Assembly: GCF_000712035.1 (NCBI RefSeq)
Contig: NZ_JONV01000006.1
Span: 310,001 to 374,000, forward strand
Origin: Salinicoccus luteus DSM 17002
Lineage (GTDB): Bacteria; Bacillota; Bacilli; Staphylococcales; Salinicoccaceae
Length of the DNA: 64,000 nucleotides
Direction: 5' to 3'
Position 1 is the first letter of the stretch, and each line of letters begins with the position of its first letter. Of this stretch, positions 53,260-62,323 are shown piece by piece. The notes under the pieces were generated by a model that saw only the letters and a program-made list of their open reading frames with translations, did not search any database and was not told where the DNA came from. The translations under genes were made by a program, and so were the position numbers.

Positions 53260-54663
53260 CTACTGCCACTCGGTATGGAATACGCCCGGCTTATCCAGCC
53301 TTTCGTAGGTATGTGCTCCGAAATAGTCGCGCTGGGCCTGGATCATGTTGCTTGATACCCTCTCCTGCTTCATGCTGTCGAAGTAGGACAGTGCGCTCAG
53401 GAAGGCAGGCATCGGTATTTCATTTTCTATCGCAAGCACCCCGATGCGTCTCAGGCTCGGATGGCTTGAGCTGACCACATCCCTGAAATAGTCATCCAGA
53501 AGCAGATTGGTTAAAGCAGGATCATTTTCGTATGCCCGGTTGATCTCTTCCAGGAACTGGGCCCGTATGATGCACCCTTTTCTCCAAATCATGGAAATCT
53601 CGCCGAGCTGCAGATTCCAATCATAGATTTCGCTCGCTTCCCGAAGCAGCCTGAACCCTTGGGAGTAGCTCATCAGTTTGCTGATATACAATGCGTTCTT
53701 CAGGTCCTCCAGCACGGAATCCTTTTGCTCGGGAGACAGGGTCTTCATTTCGCTCTGATATGCTTCACTTATAAGCGCCCGCTCTTCTATAAGGCTTGAG
53801 AGGCACCTTACGAATACACTGTCTGTAATCAGGGACAATGGAATGCCGAGCTTGAGTCCTTCGATACCTGTCCACTTGCCTGTCCCCTTCTGCCCCGCCT
53901 TGTCCAGAATCAGGTCGATGATGTAATTGCCGGATTCATCTTTGAACTCCAGTATACGTGCAGTGATTTCAATCAGATAGCTGTTGAGGTCGCCCTGGTT
54001 CCATTCGTCGAAGACGGCACTCATCTCATCATTTGACATGTTGAGGCCATGCTTCATGAAATAATAGCTCTCTGCAATGAGTTCCATATCGGCATATTCA
54101 ATGCCGTTATGGATCATTTTTACATAATGGCCACTTCCATCCTCACCAATATAGGTGACACATGGTTTCCCGTCATCTGCTTTGGCAGCAATTTTTTCAA
54201 GTATGTCACTGACATTGTCATAGGCTTTCCGTTGGCCGCCCGGCATCAGCGAAGGGCCGTTCAAAGCGCCCTCTTCGCCTCCACTTACGCCCATGCCGAT
54301 GAAGTTTATCCCCTTTTCAGTCAGTTGCATATTGCGTCGGCGTGTGTTTTCATACTGTTCATTCCCGCCATCAATCAGTGTATCCCCTTCCTCAAGGTAC
54401 GGTGCAATCTGTTCAATGGTCTTATCCGTCACTTCTCCCGCCTTCACGAGAAGGAGAATGTTTCTTGGTTTTTTCAGACTTTCAATGAAACTTTCCAATG
54501 AGGATGCGATATCCACTTTCTCTTCTTTAAGTTCAGTCATGCGGTTTTCCCTGACATCTTCAAAGAAGTCGAAAGTGACCACCCTGAATCCATTTCTTGA
54601 CATGTTTTTTGCGATATTTGTCCCCATGACGCCAAGCCCGACTACTCCAATATCATAGATCAT
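53260..54663 (-). CDS. gnd: 6-phosphogluconate dehydrogenase
   Basis: Oxidative decarboxylation of 6-phosphogluconate to ribulose 5-phosphate. N-terminal GLGVMGTNIAKNMS dinucleotide motif, catalytic lysine and asparagine in GSGHYVKMIHNGIEYADM, and C-terminal SFLSALSYFDSMKQE region. 467 residues. Five bases after yqjE on the minus strand, as in the Bacillus yqjE/gndA neighbourhood. Confidence 0.97.
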   Translation of the reverse strand: MIYDIGVVGLGVMGTNIAKNMSRNGFRVVTFDFFEDVRENRMTELKEEKVDIASSLESFIESLKKPRNILLLVKAGEVTDKTIEQIAPYLEEGDTLIDGGNEQYENTRRRNMQLTEKGINFIGMGVSGGEEGALNGPSLMPGGQRKAYDNVSDILEKIAAKADDGKPCVTYIGEDGSGHYVKMIHNGIEYADMELIAESYYFMKHGLNMSNDEMSAVFDEWNQGDLNSYLIEITARILEFKDESGNYIIDLILDKAGQKGTGKWTGIEGLKLGIPLSLITDSVFVRCLSSLIEERALISEAYQSEMKTLSPEQKDSVLEDLKNALYISKLMSYSQGFRLLREASEIYDWNLQLGEISMIWRKGCIIRAQFLEEINRAYENDPALTNLLLDDYFRDVVSSSHPSLRRIGVLAIENEIPMPAFLSALSYFDSMKQERVSSNMIQAQRDYFGAHTYERLDKPGVFHTEWQ

Positions 54664-54668
54664 GCGCT

Positions 54669-55790
54669 CTACTCCTTATTATTCTGGACTTTGATGATTT
54701 CAATGACCAGCTCAGTGATTTTATGCAGTTCCTCTATCGGCATCTTTTCTTCCGTCGTATGGATGTTTTCGTATCCAAGGCCCAATATTGCCGTATCCAG
54801 CCCTGCTCCTGCAAATATATTGCCGTCGCTCCCGCCGCCTAGGCTGATGAGGTCCGGTCTGCGGCCGATGTTTTCTATAGCCTGTACTGCTGTCCTGACG
54901 ACATCGGAGTCTTTGGAGGCCTTCAATGCAGCATACATCACTTCTGTCCTGACTTCTGCACGGCCGCCCATATCTTTGGCGACGCTTTCGAAGGTTTCCT
55001 TCATGTGTTCCGTCTGTGCCTTCATTTTGTCATCATCCAGGCTTCTCGCTTCCCCCAGCAGATAGACATAGTCAGTGACTACGTTCGTTGCACCGCCGCC
55101 TTCAAAACGGCCGATGTTCGCTGTTGTCTCTTCGTCGATGCGTCCGAGCTTCATCTGGCTGATGGCACGGGCTGCAATGTTGATTGCACTTACGCCGGTT
55201 TCAGGTGCGACCCCAGCATGTGCTGTTTTCCCGTGTATATGCGCTTCAATCTTACTCTGGGTCGGTGCGGATGTAACCACAGTGCCGACTTTGCCCGTGG
55301 AGTCGATCGCATAGCCGAATCTGCTTTTCAGTTGAGAAGCATCAAAGGCCTTCGCCCCCACAAGTCCGGATTCTTCTCCCACAGTGATGACGATTTCAAT
55401 GTCCCCATGGCGCATGCCGGATTCTTTGATATAATGGATGGCTTCGATGAGTGACGCAATCCCTGCCTTGTCATCCGATCCGAGGATCGTTGAACCATCG
55501 CTGACGATGTAGCTCCCATCGATGGATGGCTTCACGCCCACACCGGGTGCAACGGTATCCATATGGACTGTAAAGTAGATCGGTTCAGTCTTGGTGTTGT
55601 CCCCTTTGAGCCTGACGAGTATATTGCCCGCACCATACCCGGTTTTCTCCTGAGTATCATCTTCTTGGGCTTCGATACCCATATCTTTGAATTTTTTAAG
55701 AAGATAGTCGGCCATCTCCCTTTCATGGCCTGTTTCGGAATCAATCTGGACCATTTCCATAAATTGATCGACGAGTCTGTCCTTGTTCAT
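54669..55790 (-). CDS. M20 peptidase, YqjE / PepT-like
   Basis: Dizinc aminopeptidase resembling tripeptidase T. Metal ligands in HMDTVAPG, GSDDKAGIAS, GEESGLVGA, the aspartate in the central part (YAIDSTGK) and the C-terminal histidine in NIHTTEEKMP are all present. ATG at 55790 after GGAGGA gives 373 residues; the longer frame from 55883 crosses promoter sequence. Forms an operon with gnd. Exact peptide substrate not determinable. Confidence 0.88.
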   Translation of the reverse strand: MNKDRLVDQFMEMVQIDSETGHEREMADYLLKKFKDMGIEAQEDDTQEKTGYGAGNILVRLKGDNTKTEPIYFTVHMDTVAPGVGVKPSIDGSYIVSDGSTILGSDDKAGIASLIEAIHYIKESGMRHGDIEIVITVGEESGLVGAKAFDASQLKSRFGYAIDSTGKVGTVVTSAPTQSKIEAHIHGKTAHAGVAPETGVSAINIAARAISQMKLGRIDEETTANIGRFEGGGATNVVTDYVYLLGEARSLDDDKMKAQTEHMKETFESVAKDMGGRAEVRTEVMYAALKASKDSDVVRTAVQAIENIGRRPDLISLGGGSDGNIFAGAGLDTAILGLGYENIHTTEEKMPIEELHKITELVIEIIKVQNNKE

Positions 55791-55814
55791 AAATAGCTTC
55801 CTCCAATAGTTGAG

Positions 55815-55843
55815 TTGATTGTACAGTAGACGTGTATTATAAT
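55815..55843 (+). promoter_or_regulatory. SigmaA promoter of the Prli42-like gene
   Basis: TTGATT, 17 bases, TATAAT on the plus strand, 30 bases before the start codon. Confidence 0.75.
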
Positions 55844-55872
55844 TAAAAGAACAAATTTTTAAGGATGGTTTT

Positions 55873-55974
55873 ATGAACAACAAAAAAGTTCAGAAAGCAG
55901 TAATCTGGTTCATGATAATTCTCATTGTCATCTCCGGCCTGCTTTTCGGCGTCAGCATGCTGACAACAGTGTAA
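55873..55974 (+). CDS. Prli42-like small membrane protein (DUF4044)
   Basis: 33 residues: a basic start MNNKKVQKAVIWF followed by one membrane helix containing the LLFGVSM ending typical of Prli42, the Listeria peptide that anchors the stressosome to the membrane. It has its own near-consensus promoter, an AAGGA ribosome binding site and a strong terminator, which together make a real gene likely. Same family members occur widely in Firmicutes. Divergent from yqjE. Confidence 0.82.
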   Translation: MNNKKVQKAVIWFMIILIVISGLLFGVSMLTTV

Positions 55975-55981
55975 CCAAATT

Positions 55982-56012
55982 AAAGAGGTCCCGCGGGACC
56001 TCTTTTTTTCGT
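55982..56012. terminator. Terminator Prli42-like gene / bacilliredoxin
   Basis: Perfect 24-base palindrome with arm AAAGAGGTCCCG, followed by seven T on the plus strand; also just beyond the bacilliredoxin stop. Confidence 0.92.
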
Positions 56013-56015
56013 TCA

Positions 56016-56453
56016 TCAGATTTCTTTGCCGTGTTCTTCGAACCATGCCTGCAGGTTGGTAATGACACTCATCGTTTCATGCCCTTCAATTTCGTGCCTC
56101 TCGATCATATCCACAATTTTGCCATCCTTGAAGAGGGCAAATGATGGAGAGGACGGGAGGTATTCAGGCGCCTTTTCCCTGACATGTTCAGTCGCTTCCT
56201 TGTCCTGACCGGCAAATACAGTGAGCAGCTGGTCCGGCAGTTTATCGTAATTAAGGGCGTGTTTGGCAGCTGGACGTGCGATGCCACCGGCACAGCCACA
56301 TACAGAGTTGACCATTACGAGTGCTGTTCCTTCTTTTGAAAGGTGCTGGTCGACTTCCTCGGGCGTGGTCAGTTCCGTGTAGCCCGATTCCCTCATTTCG
56401 TTTCTTGCCTGGCTGACGACATCATTCATATACATGTTGAAATCCATATTCAT
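56016..56453 (-). CDS. brxB: Bacilliredoxin (BrxA/BrxB family)
   Basis: Removes bacillithiol from S-bacillithiolated proteins. Active site CGC in NSVCGCAGG is diagnostic; the rest has the YphP/YqiW thioredoxin-like fold. 145 residues. ATG eight bases after AAGGAG. Its place just after the branched-chain keto acid dehydrogenase operon is that of Bacillus yqiW (BrxB), hence the symbol, but BrxA and BrxB are not safely separable by eye. Confidence 0.9.
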   Translation of the reverse strand: MNMDFNMYMNDVVSQARNEMRESGYTELTTPEEVDQHLSKEGTALVMVNSVCGCAGGIARPAAKHALNYDKLPDQLLTVFAGQDKEATEHVREKAPEYLPSSPSFALFKDGKIVDMIERHEIEGHETMSVITNLQAWFEEHGKEI

Positions 56454-56514
56454 TATAAAATCTCCTTTTGAAACAGCCCCATGGAGAGGATGTGATTTCA
56501 GTTTCTTTTATTCA

Positions 56515-56543
56515 ATTCTATAGCGGATGAAGGGTTTTGTAAA
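56515..56543 (-). promoter_or_regulatory. SigmaA promoter of bacilliredoxin gene
   Basis: TTTACA, 17 bases, TAGAAT on the minus strand, directly after the bfmBB stop. No terminator was seen between bfmBB and this gene. Confidence 0.7.
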
Positions 56544-56545
56544 GC

Positions 56546-57820
56546 TTAGTAGACCGAAGTGGTTTCAACAGAATATGCTTCAATTCTTTCTTTGACGGCT
56601 TTCAGGAACTGCCCTGCCACCAGACCATCCAGAATACGGTGATCGATGGAGAGACAGAGGTTGACCATATGTCTGACGGCGATCATATCATCAATGATCA
56701 CAGGCTTTTTGACAATGGACTCGACCTGCAGTATTGCAGCCTGAGGATGGTTGATGATGCCCATCGACTGGACGGATCCAAATGCACCCGTGTTGTTTAC
56801 CGTGAATGTGCCCCCTGCCATGTGCTCCTGGGTAAGCTTGTGGTTGCGGCCGAGCGCAGCAAGTTCACCCACCTGCTTGGCGATGCCTTTGATGGAGAGG
56901 TCGTCTGCATTCCTTATGACCGGCACATAGAGCTTATCATCACCGGCTACGGCAATGGAGATGTTGATGTCCTTGTTGATGACTATCTTGTCCCCCTGCC
57001 ACGAACTGTTCAGCATCGGATATTCCTTCAATGTCTCGGCGACTGCCTTTACAAAGAAGCTGAAGAATGTGAGGTTGAACCCTTCCCGCTCCTTGAATGA
57101 AGATTTATGCCTGTTGCGGACATTCACCAGGTTGGTGGCGTCCACTTCCATCATCAGCCAGGCGTGGGGAATCTCCTGGCTGGACTGGACCATCTTGCTG
57201 GCGACAGCTTTCCTTACACCAGTCACTGGTATCTCATCCCCCGCCATGATATTCTGAGCGGCCGGAGCAGGAACAGCCTCCTGTTCTTTAGACGCCGGTG
57301 CTTCCGGCTGTGTTCCGGCTGACTGAGGACCGGCTTCGATAGTTTTCAGAACATCCTTTTTCGTGATACGGCCTTCAAAACCTGTACCTTCAATCGTGTT
57401 GAGGTCGATGTCATTTTCTTCGGCCAGGCGCATCACGACAGGTGAAATACGGGATTTTCCCTTCTTCGGCACGTCCGGGGTGTCTTTTTGCCCGGAAGAA
57501 GGCACCTCTTCCATAACATCTGAAGTTTGGGGATCCTGTGACGCTTCCGCACCACTTTCCTCTTCCTTCGCGGATTCTGCATCATCTTCTGTTTCCATGA
57601 GGCATATCGGTGTACCGACTTCCACCGTATCCCCCTCCTCGACGAGAAGCTCCTTTATTGTTCCATTGAATACAGAAGGCACTTCGGCCGTCACCTTGTC
57701 GGTAATGACTTCACATAAAGGATCATATTCCTCTACCGTATCCCCCGGCTGAACCAGCCATTTTTCAATGGTTCCTTCAGTAACACTTTCGCCGAGCTTT
57801 GGCATCAACACTTCTTCCAT
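56546..57820 (-). CDS. bfmBB: Branched-chain keto acid dehydrogenase E2 (lipoamide acyltransferase)
   Basis: Core subunit that transfers branched acyl groups to CoA. Lipoyl domain with modified lysine in ITDKVTAEVPS (residue about 43), acidic linker, E3-binding domain (SRISPVVMRLAEENDIDLN and GFEGRITKKDVL), Ala/Pro linker, and catalytic domain with SIDHRILDGLVAGQ. 424 residues. Last gene of the bkd operon. Confidence 0.95.
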   Translation of the reverse strand: MEEVLMPKLGESVTEGTIEKWLVQPGDTVEEYDPLCEVITDKVTAEVPSVFNGTIKELLVEEGDTVEVGTPICLMETEDDAESAKEEESGAEASQDPQTSDVMEEVPSSGQKDTPDVPKKGKSRISPVVMRLAEENDIDLNTIEGTGFEGRITKKDVLKTIEAGPQSAGTQPEAPASKEQEAVPAPAAQNIMAGDEIPVTGVRKAVASKMVQSSQEIPHAWLMMEVDATNLVNVRNRHKSSFKEREGFNLTFFSFFVKAVAETLKEYPMLNSSWQGDKIVINKDINISIAVAGDDKLYVPVIRNADDLSIKGIAKQVGELAALGRNHKLTQEHMAGGTFTVNNTGAFGSVQSMGIINHPQAAILQVESIVKKPVIIDDMIAVRHMVNLCLSIDHRILDGLVAGQFLKAVKERIEAYSVETTSVY

Positions 57821-57834
57821 AGGTAATGTCCTCC

Positions 57835-58818
57835 TTAATGCTCTGCGAGCTCTTTCATTTTGGCTTCAATCTTGTCGGGATTGATCATGAAGAAATCTTC
57901 CATCGGTGGTGCGTACGGCATGGATGGGACGTCTGGTCCAGCCAGTCTCATAATCGGCGCATCCAGGTCATACAGGCAGTTCTCTGCTATGATTGCTGAG
58001 ACTTCACTGATGATACTGCCTTCAAGGTTATCTTCAGTGACAAGAAGTACTTTCCCTGTTTTGGAAGCTGCCTTGATGATGCTTTCCTTATCCAGTGGAT
58101 AGACGGTCCTGAGATCGAGTATCTCCGCTTCATAACCATCCTTCGACAGCCGCTCGGCTGCCTGAAGGGCATAGTTGACACAGAGGCCATATGTAATGAC
58201 CGTGATGTCGTCCCCTTCACGCTTGATGTCCGCCTTGCCGATCGGTACGGTATAATCGCCTTCGGGCACTTCTTCCTTGAGAAGGCGGTAGGCCTTCTTG
58301 TGCTCAAAGAACAATACGGGATCGTTGTCCCGGATCGCCGAAATCAAAAGTCCTTTAGCATCGGCTGGTGTGGATGGGATTACGACTTTCAGCCCGGGAG
58401 TCGAAGCGAAAATGGTCTCAACAGACTGGGAATGATAGAGTGCCCCATGAATGCCACCACCAAACGGCGCACGAATGACGATCGGACAGTTCCAGTCGTT
58501 GTTGGAGCGGTACCTGATTTTCGCCGCTTCACTCAGTATCTGATTGGTTGCGGGCAGGATATAGTCTGCAAACTGTATTTCCGCCACAGGCCTTTTTCCC
58601 ATCATTGCAGCACCAATGCTGGTGCCGACGATGTTGGATTCCGCCAATGGGGTATCGAGGCATCGCATTGCACCGTATTTTTCCTGGAGGCCTGCAGTCA
58701 CCTTGAAGACGCCGCCTTTCTTGCCTACATCCTCACCGAGGACGAATACACTTTCATCCTGTCCCATTTCATAGTCAAGTGCCTGATGGATTGCTTGTAA
58801 ATATGATATTTTAGCCAT
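57835..58818 (-). CDS. bfmBAB: Branched-chain keto acid dehydrogenase E1 beta
   Basis: Beta subunit of the thiamine diphosphate-dependent 2-oxoacid dehydrogenase. Family segments MAKISYLQAIHQAL, GTSIGAAMMGKRPVAEIQFA and APFGGGIHGALYHSQS. ATG at 58818 after GAGGAGG gives 327 residues, the standard; the longer frame from 58839 overlaps E1 alpha. Confidence 0.96.
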   Translation of the reverse strand: MAKISYLQAIHQALDYEMGQDESVFVLGEDVGKKGGVFKVTAGLQEKYGAMRCLDTPLAESNIVGTSIGAAMMGKRPVAEIQFADYILPATNQILSEAAKIRYRSNNDWNCPIVIRAPFGGGIHGALYHSQSVETIFASTPGLKVVIPSTPADAKGLLISAIRDNDPVLFFEHKKAYRLLKEEVPEGDYTVPIGKADIKREGDDITVITYGLCVNYALQAAERLSKDGYEAEILDLRTVYPLDKESIIKAASKTGKVLLVTEDNLEGSIISEVSAIIAENCLYDLDAPIMRLAGPDVPSMPYAPPMEDFFMINPDKIEAKMKELAEH

Positions 58819-59806
58819 TCTGAACCTCCTCATACACATGCGTCAGAGCTTCCTCAGGAGTAGGATAAGGTGCTTTTTCAGCTGCTTTTGTCGCATCGGT
58901 GACGATCGCTTTGGCTTCTTTATCCAGTGCTTCGAACCACGCCTCGTCTGCAACTTCGTGCTCCAGAATATAGGATCTGAATTTGATCAGGCAATCCGAT
59001 TCCTTCATGGTTTCGCGTTCTTCCTTTTCGCGGTAGCTGTCATCATCGTCTGAGGAATGGGCTGTCAATCGTGTTGACATCGCTTCGATGAGCGTGCCGC
59101 CCCCTCCATTGACTGCACGTTCCCTTGCTTCCTTGACAGCCTTGTATACTGCTATCGGATCATTGCCGTCTATATGCTCGCCATGCATGCCGTATCCAAG
59201 CGCCCGGTCCGACAGCTTTTCCGCACCATACTGGAGCTCGCGGGGCACGCTGATTGCATAATCATTGTTTTCTATGATGCAGATGAAGGGCAGATCATGC
59301 ACTCCGACAAAATTCAGGCCTTCATGGAAATCCCCCTGGTTCGAAGAACCTTCCCCGAGCGTTGTCAAAGCAACCCGCTTCTCACCGTCCATCTTGAACT
59401 TGAAGCTTGCACCGACTGCGTGCAGGAGCTGCGTTGTTACACTGGAGCCCTGTGTCATGATGTTGCAGGACTTTTTACTGAAGTGCGAGGGCATCTGCTT
59501 TCCGCCGCTTGAAATATCACCCTTCTTGGCAAAAGCGGACAGCATCGTCTCCTCTGCTGTCATGCCAAAATGCGTAACAAGCGCCAGGTCCCTATAGTAC
59601 GGGCTGATGATGTCCACATCGCGGTCAAGCGCATATCCGGCACCAACCTGTGTCGCCTCCTGCCCCTGACAGGAGATGACGAACGGCAGTTTTCCAGCAC
59701 GGTTGAGCAGCCACATCCTCTCATCAAGTTTTCTTGCAAGGTGCATCGTACGATACATTTCCTTCAGGTCCTCGGGTTCGAGGCCCGCTTCTTTATAATC
59801 CAACAA
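58811..59806 (-). CDS. bfmBAA: Branched-chain keto acid dehydrogenase E1 alpha
   Basis: Alpha subunit binding thiamine diphosphate: GEGSSNQGDFHEGLN and ENNDYAISVP contain the GDG...NN-type motif; phosphorylation-loop-like RLTAHSSDDDDSYRE follows. TTG at 59806, eight bases after AAGGAGG, is chosen because the upstream ATG at 59827 lies before that site; it gives 331 residues starting at MLDYKEAGL, like the S. aureus enzyme. Overlaps E1 beta by eight bases. Confidence 0.94.
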   Translation of the reverse strand: MLDYKEAGLEPEDLKEMYRTMHLARKLDERMWLLNRAGKLPFVISCQGQEATQVGAGYALDRDVDIISPYYRDLALVTHFGMTAEETMLSAFAKKGDISSGGKQMPSHFSKKSCNIMTQGSSVTTQLLHAVGASFKFKMDGEKRVALTTLGEGSSNQGDFHEGLNFVGVHDLPFICIIENNDYAISVPRELQYGAEKLSDRALGYGMHGEHIDGNDPIAVYKAVKEARERAVNGGGGTLIEAMSTRLTAHSSDDDDSYREKEERETMKESDCLIKFRSYILEHEVADEAWFEALDKEAKAIVTDATKAAEKAPYPTPEEALTHVYEEVQNG

Positions 59807-59819
59807 TGTAGTGTCCTCC

Positions 59820-61238
59820 TTATACATGGATACCGATCCCTTCTGCATCAAGGCCGAGCTCCATCAGTACTTCCCCTATGGAGGGGTGGGCATGGATGGC
59901 GCTGCCGATTTCAAGTGCCGATGCATCGAGAAATTTGGCCAGAGCCGCTTCATTGATCAGTTCGGTGGCTCCGGGGCCTATGAGTGCAAGGCCGAGTATA
60001 TCCTTTGTTTCAGGTTCTACAAGTATTTTACCAAATCCTTTGTCTCCATGGGCGATTACCGCTTTTCCGACCGCTGCGAATGGCACTTTATGTACGGAAT
60101 ACGCCATACCTTTCTCCTTCAGTGCCTTTTCGGTCATGCCGATCGAAGCCACTTCGGGATGGGTATAGATGCATCTTGGGACAGCATTGTAATCGAGGGT
60201 GTATGGCTTTTGCTCCGTCATATGTTCAACCGCAGTGACAGCCTCTTTCGTAGCCACATGGGCCAGCTGCAGATTTCCGATGACATCGCCTACAGCATAG
60301 ATGTTCGCATCTTTCGTCTGGTAGTATGCATCGGTGGAGATATATCCGCCATCGAGCTGTATCTTCGTATTGCCCAGCCCGAGATCTTCAGTATTCGGCG
60401 CCCGGCCGATGGCAATCAGAGCTTTGTCAAAAGTCTCCTCCCCTTCGTCGAACTGAAGGGTGATGGTGTCTTCATCCTTTCTGATGCGGTCCTCGTCCAG
60501 GGCAATGCCGGTCTTGAAGATGACACCCTGTGCTTCGAGCGCTTTTTTCAGCGCCTCTGCAACATCTTTGTCTTCGTGGGGGATGATCTGGCTGCCCGCT
60601 TCGACCACGGTGACGTGCGACCCGAGGTCCGTCAGTATGCTCGCAAATTCAAGACCGATGACACCACCCCCGATGATCGCCATTCTGGAAGGCACATGAT
60701 CGAGCGTCATCATGTCATCGCTTGAAAGTACGAGGTTGCCGTCGAACGGAAGGAATGGCAGGGGACGCGGGTGGGACCCCGTCGCAATCATTACATTCTG
60801 GTTGATGAGGATTTCACTTTCCGCCTCCTCATCCTCCGGATGCTCGACTGCAACCGTACCCGCCATCGGTGAAAATATGGAGGGGCCGAGTATGCGGCCA
60901 TGTCCGTTGAAGACGTCGACCTTGTGCTTTTTCATGAGATGTTTGACCCCGCTGTACATCTGGTCGACCACATCCTGCTTCCGGCCCTGTATCTTCGCCA
61001 TATCAATTTCGGGCTCCACCGCTCCAATACCAAAGAGGTCGGCATGCTTCATGGTATTGGCCACCTCTGCAGATTTGAGCATGCTCTTTGTCGGTATGCA
61101 TCCTTTATGGAGGCATGTCCCCCCAAGCTTCTCCTTTTCGACGATTGCCGTCTTCAAGCCAGCCTGTCCCGCCTTGATGGCTGCAACATAGCCGGCGGTT
61201 CCGCCGCCCAGTATGACCAGGTCGTATTCGTATGCCAT
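59820..61238 (-). CDS. lpdV: Dihydrolipoamide dehydrogenase, branched-chain complex E3
   Basis: Flavoprotein reoxidising the lipoyl groups. FAD motif LGGGTAGYVAAIKAG, redox cysteines in GGTCLHKGCIPTK, NAD motif IGGGVIGLEFASIL, and HAHPSIGEVLME with the catalytic His-Glu pair. ATG at 61238 after AGGAG overlaps none of buk; 472 residues. Between buk and E1 alpha. Confidence 0.96.
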   Translation of the reverse strand: MAYEYDLVILGGGTAGYVAAIKAGQAGLKTAIVEKEKLGGTCLHKGCIPTKSMLKSAEVANTMKHADLFGIGAVEPEIDMAKIQGRKQDVVDQMYSGVKHLMKKHKVDVFNGHGRILGPSIFSPMAGTVAVEHPEDEEAESEILINQNVMIATGSHPRPLPFLPFDGNLVLSSDDMMTLDHVPSRMAIIGGGVIGLEFASILTDLGSHVTVVEAGSQIIPHEDKDVAEALKKALEAQGVIFKTGIALDEDRIRKDEDTITLQFDEGEETFDKALIAIGRAPNTEDLGLGNTKIQLDGGYISTDAYYQTKDANIYAVGDVIGNLQLAHVATKEAVTAVEHMTEQKPYTLDYNAVPRCIYTHPEVASIGMTEKALKEKGMAYSVHKVPFAAVGKAVIAHGDKGFGKILVEPETKDILGLALIGPGATELINEAALAKFLDASALEIGSAIHAHPSIGEVLMELGLDAEGIGIHV

Positions 61239-61249
61239 TATATCCACTC

Positions 61250-62314
61250 CTACATATAGGTTTTCATTTCTTCCCTGCCTGCCAGAACACGATAAGCCCC
61301 TTCCGCCAGCGCCTGCATCTCCTCTTCTCCGGGGAAGACCGAGACAGGTGCAATGAATGAGATGTAGGGTCTGACGAGGTCGATGAGATATTCGCTGTGG
61401 GCCAGTCCTCCTGTAAATATGATCTGGTCGACCCGTCCCTTCAGCATGGCAGAACGGGAGCCAATCTCTTTGGCGATCTGGGCGGCAAGCGCCCTGAAGA
61501 TTTTTTGTGTCGTTTCGTCTCCAGAGGTCGCGCGCTTTTCAAGTTCAAGGGCATCCTGGGTGCCTGCAAGTGAAATGAATCCGCCCTCTTTCGTCAATAT
61601 TTCATAGATGCTGTCATAATCCAGGTTATTCTCAATGATGAACCTGGCAAGGCTGCCGTTGGGCAGGGAGCCCGTGCGGGTCGGACTCATCGGCCCCTCG
61701 CCGGAGAGGCCGTCATTTACATCCACCACTCTCCCATTTTCGTGTGCACCGACGGTAATGCCGCCCCCCATATGGGAAACGATGACATTGACCTCGGAGT
61801 AGCGCTTTCCGATGGATGCAGCATACTTGCGTGCAACCGCCTTCTGGTTGAGTGCATGGAAGACGGACTTCCTTTCGATGTCCCTGAGACCGGTAAGGCG
61901 CACTTCCTCAGCCAGTTCGTCCACGACGACTGGATCTGTTATGACCGCCCTGCAGCCATATTCTTCACGGAACCTGTCGGCAATGACGCCGCTCAGATTG
62001 GAAGCATGTTTACCATACCTGTTCGCTTTCAGGTCATCGACCATCTTGTCATTGATATCATACGTTCCGCCCTTTATCGGCTTCAGAAGTCCGCCACGGG
62101 CGCTGACCATATCGATGGCGCGGGGATCGATGCCGCTTCTTGTGAGGAAATCCCTGATTGCTTCAAGCCTGAAGTCTATCTGTTCATTTAAAGGCCTGAC
62201 GATTTCTTGGGTTGGATGGCTGATCGTTTCATGTACAGAACGTTCAGTGTTCTCATATAGTGCAACTTTGGTGGAGGTCCCTCCGAGGTTGACTACAAGG
62301 ATGGTGTATCGCAT
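61250..62314 (-). CDS. buk: Butyrate kinase (branched-chain fatty acid kinase)
   Basis: ASKHA kinase interconverting acyl phosphate and fatty acid with ATP formation. VNLGGTSTKVALYE at the start, VSHMGGGITVGAHENGRV and DVNDGLSGEGPMSPTRTG in the middle. 354 residues. In this operon the likely substrates are isobutyrate, isovalerate and 2-methylbutyrate derived from branched amino acids; that is inference from context. Confidence 0.94.
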   Translation of the reverse strand: MRYTILVVNLGGTSTKVALYENTERSVHETISHPTQEIVRPLNEQIDFRLEAIRDFLTRSGIDPRAIDMVSARGGLLKPIKGGTYDINDKMVDDLKANRYGKHASNLSGVIADRFREEYGCRAVITDPVVVDELAEEVRLTGLRDIERKSVFHALNQKAVARKYAASIGKRYSEVNVIVSHMGGGITVGAHENGRVVDVNDGLSGEGPMSPTRTGSLPNGSLARFIIENNLDYDSIYEILTKEGGFISLAGTQDALELEKRATSGDETTQKIFRALAAQIAKEIGSRSAMLKGRVDQIIFTGGLAHSEYLIDLVRPYISFIAPVSVFPGEEEMQALAEGAYRVLAGREEMKTYM

Positions 62315-62323
62315 GGGTGGCCT

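Noticed and set aside
59811-60725. 304-residue plus-strand frame
   Set aside because: Antisense shadow of lpdV, which has all cofactor and active-site motifs.
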